Notes under the pieces: generated by a model
Seen by the model: only the letters and a program-made list of their open reading frames with translations
What the model was told of the DNA's origin: nothing
Database searches by the model: none
Assembly (NCBI GenBank): GCA_036245525.1
Contig: BTPG01000001.1
Location: forward strand, 174,907,402 to 174,971,401
Source of the DNA: Semisulcospira habei
Taxonomy: Eukaryota > Mollusca > Gastropoda > Semisulcospiridae
DNA: 64,000 nucleotides
Direction of reading: 5' to 3'
Part shown: positions 61,601-64,000 of the stretch, piece by piece
How positions within the stretch are numbered: position 1 is the stretch's first letter
Layout of the letters: each line of letters begins with the position of its first letter
Translations under genes and position numbers: made by a program

Positions 61601-63847
61601 TATGGCTATTTTGGACCTATTTCCTGAGCTCTTGTGACTCATGACCTTTCTTGAGGGCTCATCCAAATTAGTATGCATAGATAGGTCTTACCATCAGGTA
61701 TCTCTGTAGCAAGTTTGGGTTTGAAGTTGTGAACAGTATTGTAGAAAAAAAAAAAACATCTTTTGTCCCAATAAGGCAATTTTTTTCACCTATTTCCTGA
61801 GCTCTTGTGACCCTTGACCTTTCTGAGGAATCAACCAAATTAGTATGAATAAAAAGGTCGTACCATCAGGTATCTTTGTACCAAGTTTGGGTCTGAAGTT
61901 ATGAATAGTATTAGAGAAAAAATAAATTATGTCAAAATATAGCTATTTTTTAACTATTTCCTGATCCCCTGTGACCTTGACCTTTGTGAGAGGTCACTGA
62001 AATTGGTATGTTTAGAAAGGTCTTGCCACAAAGTATCCTTGGGCCAAGTTTGAAGACTGTGGCTTGAATAGTCTCCGAGAAAATGCCAACGTTAAAGTTT
62101 ACCACGGACAGCAGCAGACGGACGACGGCGGACGGATGAACCACTGGCCCAAAACATAGACTCACTTTTGCTTCGCACATGAGCCAAAAACAAGGCAAAA
62201 AGAAAAGAAACCCAGCCACCCTACACTTCACCCCAAACTCACCATCTTGGTCAGGTTTTTGGGCAGACCTTGGACATCGACAGGCGGGAAGTCTGTGATG
62301 CCAAAGTTGTGGTAGTAGAACGCCTTCGTGAAATTGTCTGTGTCGTAAATGAGGAACCGTCGACCGTAAATCATGACAGTCTGGCCAATCATAAAGTCTT
62401 TGGGTGTAAAATACTCCTTGATCTCGTTGCTGGACAGCTCCATGACCACGCCGGGGAAGGACGAGGGAACATTGTAGCGGTCTTTGGGCACCTTGTGACG
62501 GCCAATGAGAACGGGGAATGGGTCACGGCCATCGTTGGGTTGGTGATTCTCTCTTATCTCCAGTGTGTCGTCAACAAGGTAGTACTGAAACCGACAAGTA
62601 CCGGTCAGACTCAGCACCATGTGCTCCAGTAGACCACAGCATGGTGGTGACACGTCTCTAGCTCTACCTCTTGAGCAAAAGGTATTCAGGCTGATGTACA
62701 TAAGACAGAGCACATAAACCTGAAGATAATTACAGTTCTAATTCTATGCTTGTTAAAGGAATCGTGAGTTCAAGAGAAAAATATGCTCACATGGATGACA
62801 AAAGGCCTCATCTCGCCAAACATGTTGGGGCGATCGTCCCACACACAGAAGAAGCGCAGAACTTTGCGGTCGAGCTCCAGAAACTGTTTGAGCTTGTCAA
62901 AGGCAGGTGGTGTGGTGTAGGTGCGCAGGGCTGCAGCCTTGACTCGACGATCGATGTACGGATCTTCTGGAATGGTCTCTGGGCGGTTCACCTCGATGCC
63001 CTCACTCTCCAGGAAATCCTGTACAACAGAATGTGTCATACAGCAAGTGCGCTTGTCTGTGATTTTGGACCTTATGGCGTTCAGCCATAAGGTCCAAAAT
63101 CACACACCACCACACACTGTTTATGCTTGCACTTGGTTAATGTTAAACTGTTTGTACGGGTAACCAGAAACCAGCTGAAAATCAAGGTTAATTGCAAGTA
63201 ATTTAAACAATAAAGGTCATATGGATGTGCCATTTTTACTCATTCAACCCCACGTACGTATTTCCCAAATTGTGGAGGTGTCATCTAACGACTATGCACC
63301 TGTTGCAGGAGATGGATCAACCATGATAATTCAAGGGTAGTGCCAGATTAGCTTGGTGCCGACAGGCGCCAAGCTAATCTGGCACTACCCTTGAATTATC
63401 ATGGTCGACCCATCTCCTGCTGAATGAGTTAAGAGTCTGATCATGGTGAAATGCATGGTAAACCTCTTTCCACTCCCTATCATTAATTTCTCAGTCCCCC
63501 CTCTCACTCCAACCTGCAAGTTTTCTCATATCCACCTCATCCACAGCTAACACTAACACCACCAAACTACTTGCTGGCAACACTCCCTCACACCAATGAC
63601 TGCATTAGAACGAAATCAAAATAGTTCTAGAGAACAAGACACAATCATTGAGAAGCATGCATACCATACCAAACAACCAGCCAAAGAAACCCATCAAACA
63701 ATGTATATACCTGAGTGAATTTGTCACAGTTGACAACATGGAACACCTTGCCATAGAATGTGACGTTGACACCATTGTTGATGTCTTTCCAATGCCAATT
63801 GTCTCCCCTATCATTCTTTGGCAGACGCTGACGCTTGATGAGTTTCC
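54629..63847 (-). CDS. EF-hand and DM10 protein (EFHC1/EFHC2 family), 3' part
   Basis: Eight exons on the - strand (63847-63711, 63018-62791, 62584-62243, 59452-59312, 57722-57428, 56810-56720, 55561-55369, 54706-54629) with matching phases give about 501 residues. The end of DM10 domain 1 ([20 protein letters not shown]), all of DM10 domain 2 ([35 protein letters not shown]) and DM10 domain 3 ([43 protein letters not shown]) are followed by an EF-hand ([12 protein letters not shown]). Proteins of this family are inner components of ciliary doublet microtubules. EFHC1 versus EFHC2 cannot be decided here. The 5' exons are outside the window. Confidence 0.88.
54909..55347. mobile_element. MITE with 29-bp inverted ends in an EFHC intron
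   Basis: Ends ATATGTGACCCGCCACCACA and TGGTGGCGGGTCACATAT are inverted over 29 bases with one mismatch. Inside, a roughly 180-bp unit (AAGTCACTTTTTGGACAT..TTGGTCACTGAGTTATG) is present twice in tandem. No coding capacity. Confidence 0.8.
55369..55561 (-). CDS. EFHC-like gene, EF-hand exon
   Basis: Acceptor TTTTAACAG/ACCTGGAG and donor TTGGCG/GTGAGT. Encodes [20 protein letters not shown] and the loop [12 protein letters not shown]. Enters in phase 2, leaves in phase 0. Confidence 0.85.
55675..55743. repeat. Hairpin repeat, family B
   Basis: CTGCAAGAGGCATAGAACCT pairs with AGGTTCTATGCCTCTTG; intron of the EFHC-like gene. Confidence 0.85.
55744..56719. other. EFHC intron, no gene recognised
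   Basis: Unique-looking sequence; a stretch near 56420-56680 (ATTTCACCGGCCCTACCGGG, CACCAAGGGATTAGAACCCG) looks like an old tRNA-type SINE relic, not proven. Confidence 0.35.
56720..56810 (-). CDS. EFHC-like gene, short exon
   Basis: Acceptor TCAACAG/CTAAGACG and donor CGATC/GTGAGT. Encodes [20 protein letters not shown] and KGGPMKVMR. Phases agree with both neighbours. Confidence 0.75.
57428..57722 (-). CDS. EFHC-like gene, DM10 domain 3 main exon
   Basis: Acceptor TTTTTTCCAG/GACTCTG and donor TTCCCAG/GTCAGT. Contains [50 protein letters not shown] and [19 protein letters not shown]. Confidence 0.9.
57957..58244 (+). repeat. Degraded tRNA-SINE copy
   Basis: Shares TTTCTCCGGGTACTCCGGCT, ACTTTGGTA, AATTTCAAATACAAA and the TTATTATTATTATT tail with the full copy at 22165. 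Head missing. Confidence 0.7.
58598..58672. repeat. GT microsatellite
   Basis: More than 30 GT units. Frames through it are low complexity. Confidence 0.95.
59131..59190. repeat. Hairpin repeat, family B, worn
   Basis: GCAAAGATCCTCATGAGCCC pairs with TGTGGCTCATGAGAACCTAT; several mismatches. Confidence 0.65.
59312..59452 (-). CDS. EFHC-like gene, exon entering DM10 domain 3
   Basis: Acceptor TGATTTCAG/GAAATTCC and donor GTCATG/GTGAGT. Encodes [34 protein letters not shown] and [10 protein letters not shown], the first strand of the third DM10 domain. Confidence 0.88.
59990..62190. repeat. Dispersed-repeat array with duplicated higher-order block
   Basis: Units of 163-172 bp built on ACCTATTTCCTGAGCTCTTG, GACCTTTC and ATTAGTATGCATAGATAGGT begin at about 60451, 60615, 60780, 60945, 61117, 61283, 61451, 61615, 61787 and 61951. 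The four units from 60615 are repeated almost exactly from 61283 (offset 668). The edges (59990 and 62060-62190) match the dispersed family at 16430. It fills an intron of the EFHC-like gene. Confidence 0.85.
62243..62584 (-). CDS. EFHC-like gene, DM10 domain 2 main exon
   Basis: Acceptor GGTTTCAG/TACTACC and donor AAGATG/GTGAGT. Contains [53 protein letters not shown] and the [13 protein letters not shown] end. Confidence 0.92.
62791..63018 (-). CDS. EFHC-like gene, exon between DM10 1 and 2
   Basis: Acceptor TTGTACAG/GATTTCC and donor ATCCAT/GTGAGC. Encodes [20 protein letters not shown], a linker, then [20 protein letters not shown] and EMRPFVIH that starts DM10 domain 2. Confidence 0.9.
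63238..63430. repeat. Foldback element with family A hairpin
   Basis: GAGATGGATCAACCATGATA..GGTGCCGACAGGCGCC..TATCATGGTCGACCCATCTC, nearly perfect over about 110 bases (63306-63420), with weaker inverted TCATTCAACCC/GAATGAGTTAA outer ends. Confidence 0.85.
63711..63847 (-). CDS. EFHC-like gene, exon with end of DM10 domain 1
   Basis: Acceptor CATTCCCAG/GGAAACTC and donor ACTCAG/GTATAT. Encodes [20 protein letters not shown] and [20 protein letters not shown]. It enters in phase 1, so at least one more coding exon lies beyond the right edge. Confidence 0.85.
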
Positions 63848-64000
63848 CTGGGAATGACAAGCACTTCCAAATAAATAACTTTTGAAGAGTTAAAGGCCAA
63901 GCTCCAAAAGTGCACCTTTGGGTATAGATGCAAACACTGATGGCTACGATACAAATGATGTACCAAACCTGTCTGTTTATGCTCATCAATACTTTAACTC

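Overview
The window is animal nuclear DNA: host genes split into short exons with GT/AG introns, LINE, SINE and LTR relics, microsatellites, and many small hairpin repeats. The repeat style (LINEs with TTA or AATC tails, AAGGTCAAGGTCA-rich dispersed repeats, foldback elements) suits a marine invertebrate, probably a mollusc. The clade is inference; no species is claimed.

Host genes. (1) A Schlafen-like gene on the + strand (18626-48752) has six coding exons whose splice phases all agree and encode 554 residues: an RRM-like start, a Ser/Asn-rich linker, an AlbA_2 domain split by an 18.5 kb intron, a coiled coil and a C-terminal CAAX box. (2) The 3' eight exons of an EFHC1/EFHC2-type gene (DM10 domains plus EF-hand) lie on the - strand from 63847 to 54629; its 5' end is beyond the right edge. 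(3) A decayed zinc-finger plus tyrosine-recombinase-like gene (Crypton-related family) on the - strand, about 17000-11415, is broken by a SINE (14606-14994) and by a solo-LTR-like element (11945-14040), both with clean target duplications.

The main feature is a Maverick/Polinton (adintovirus-like) element at 28134-45059 (16.9 kb), inside the intron that splits the AlbA_2 domain. It has about 1.03 kb terminal inverted repeats beginning AGAGATGTGC and a 5-bp GTAGG target duplication. Inside are a packaging ATPase, two small paralogous genes, a protein-primed DNA polymerase B, a DDE integrase, several small membrane proteins, a protein whose tail carries overlapping PSAP and PPEY motifs, a probable minor capsid protein, a membrane-anchored 427-aa protein, a coiled-coil membrane protein and the double jelly-roll major capsid protein. 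Genes are packed with tail-to-tail stop overlaps and head-to-head gaps of 24 and 40 bp, and most starts follow an A/T-rich TAATAAAAATG-like motif. Replication and integration genes are broken (SINE insertion, frameshifts, stops), while the major capsid protein, ATPase and probable minor capsid frames are intact. No adenovirus-like protease was found.

Other regions: 1-11400 is repeat-rich with LINE relics (604-1404, 2417-3222, 4253-4790, 6930-7260), copies of a 380-400 bp SINE-like repeat with AATC tail, and hairpins. 20346-26444 is a decayed Ty3/Gypsy retrotransposon (- strand) with LTRs, PBS, PPT, gag and pol scraps, itself hit by a tRNA-derived SINE. 50510-52086 is a 5'-truncated LINE with a nearly whole reverse transcriptase. 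The EFHC introns hold a MITE (54909-55347) and a tandem array with a duplicated four-unit block (about 60250-61960).
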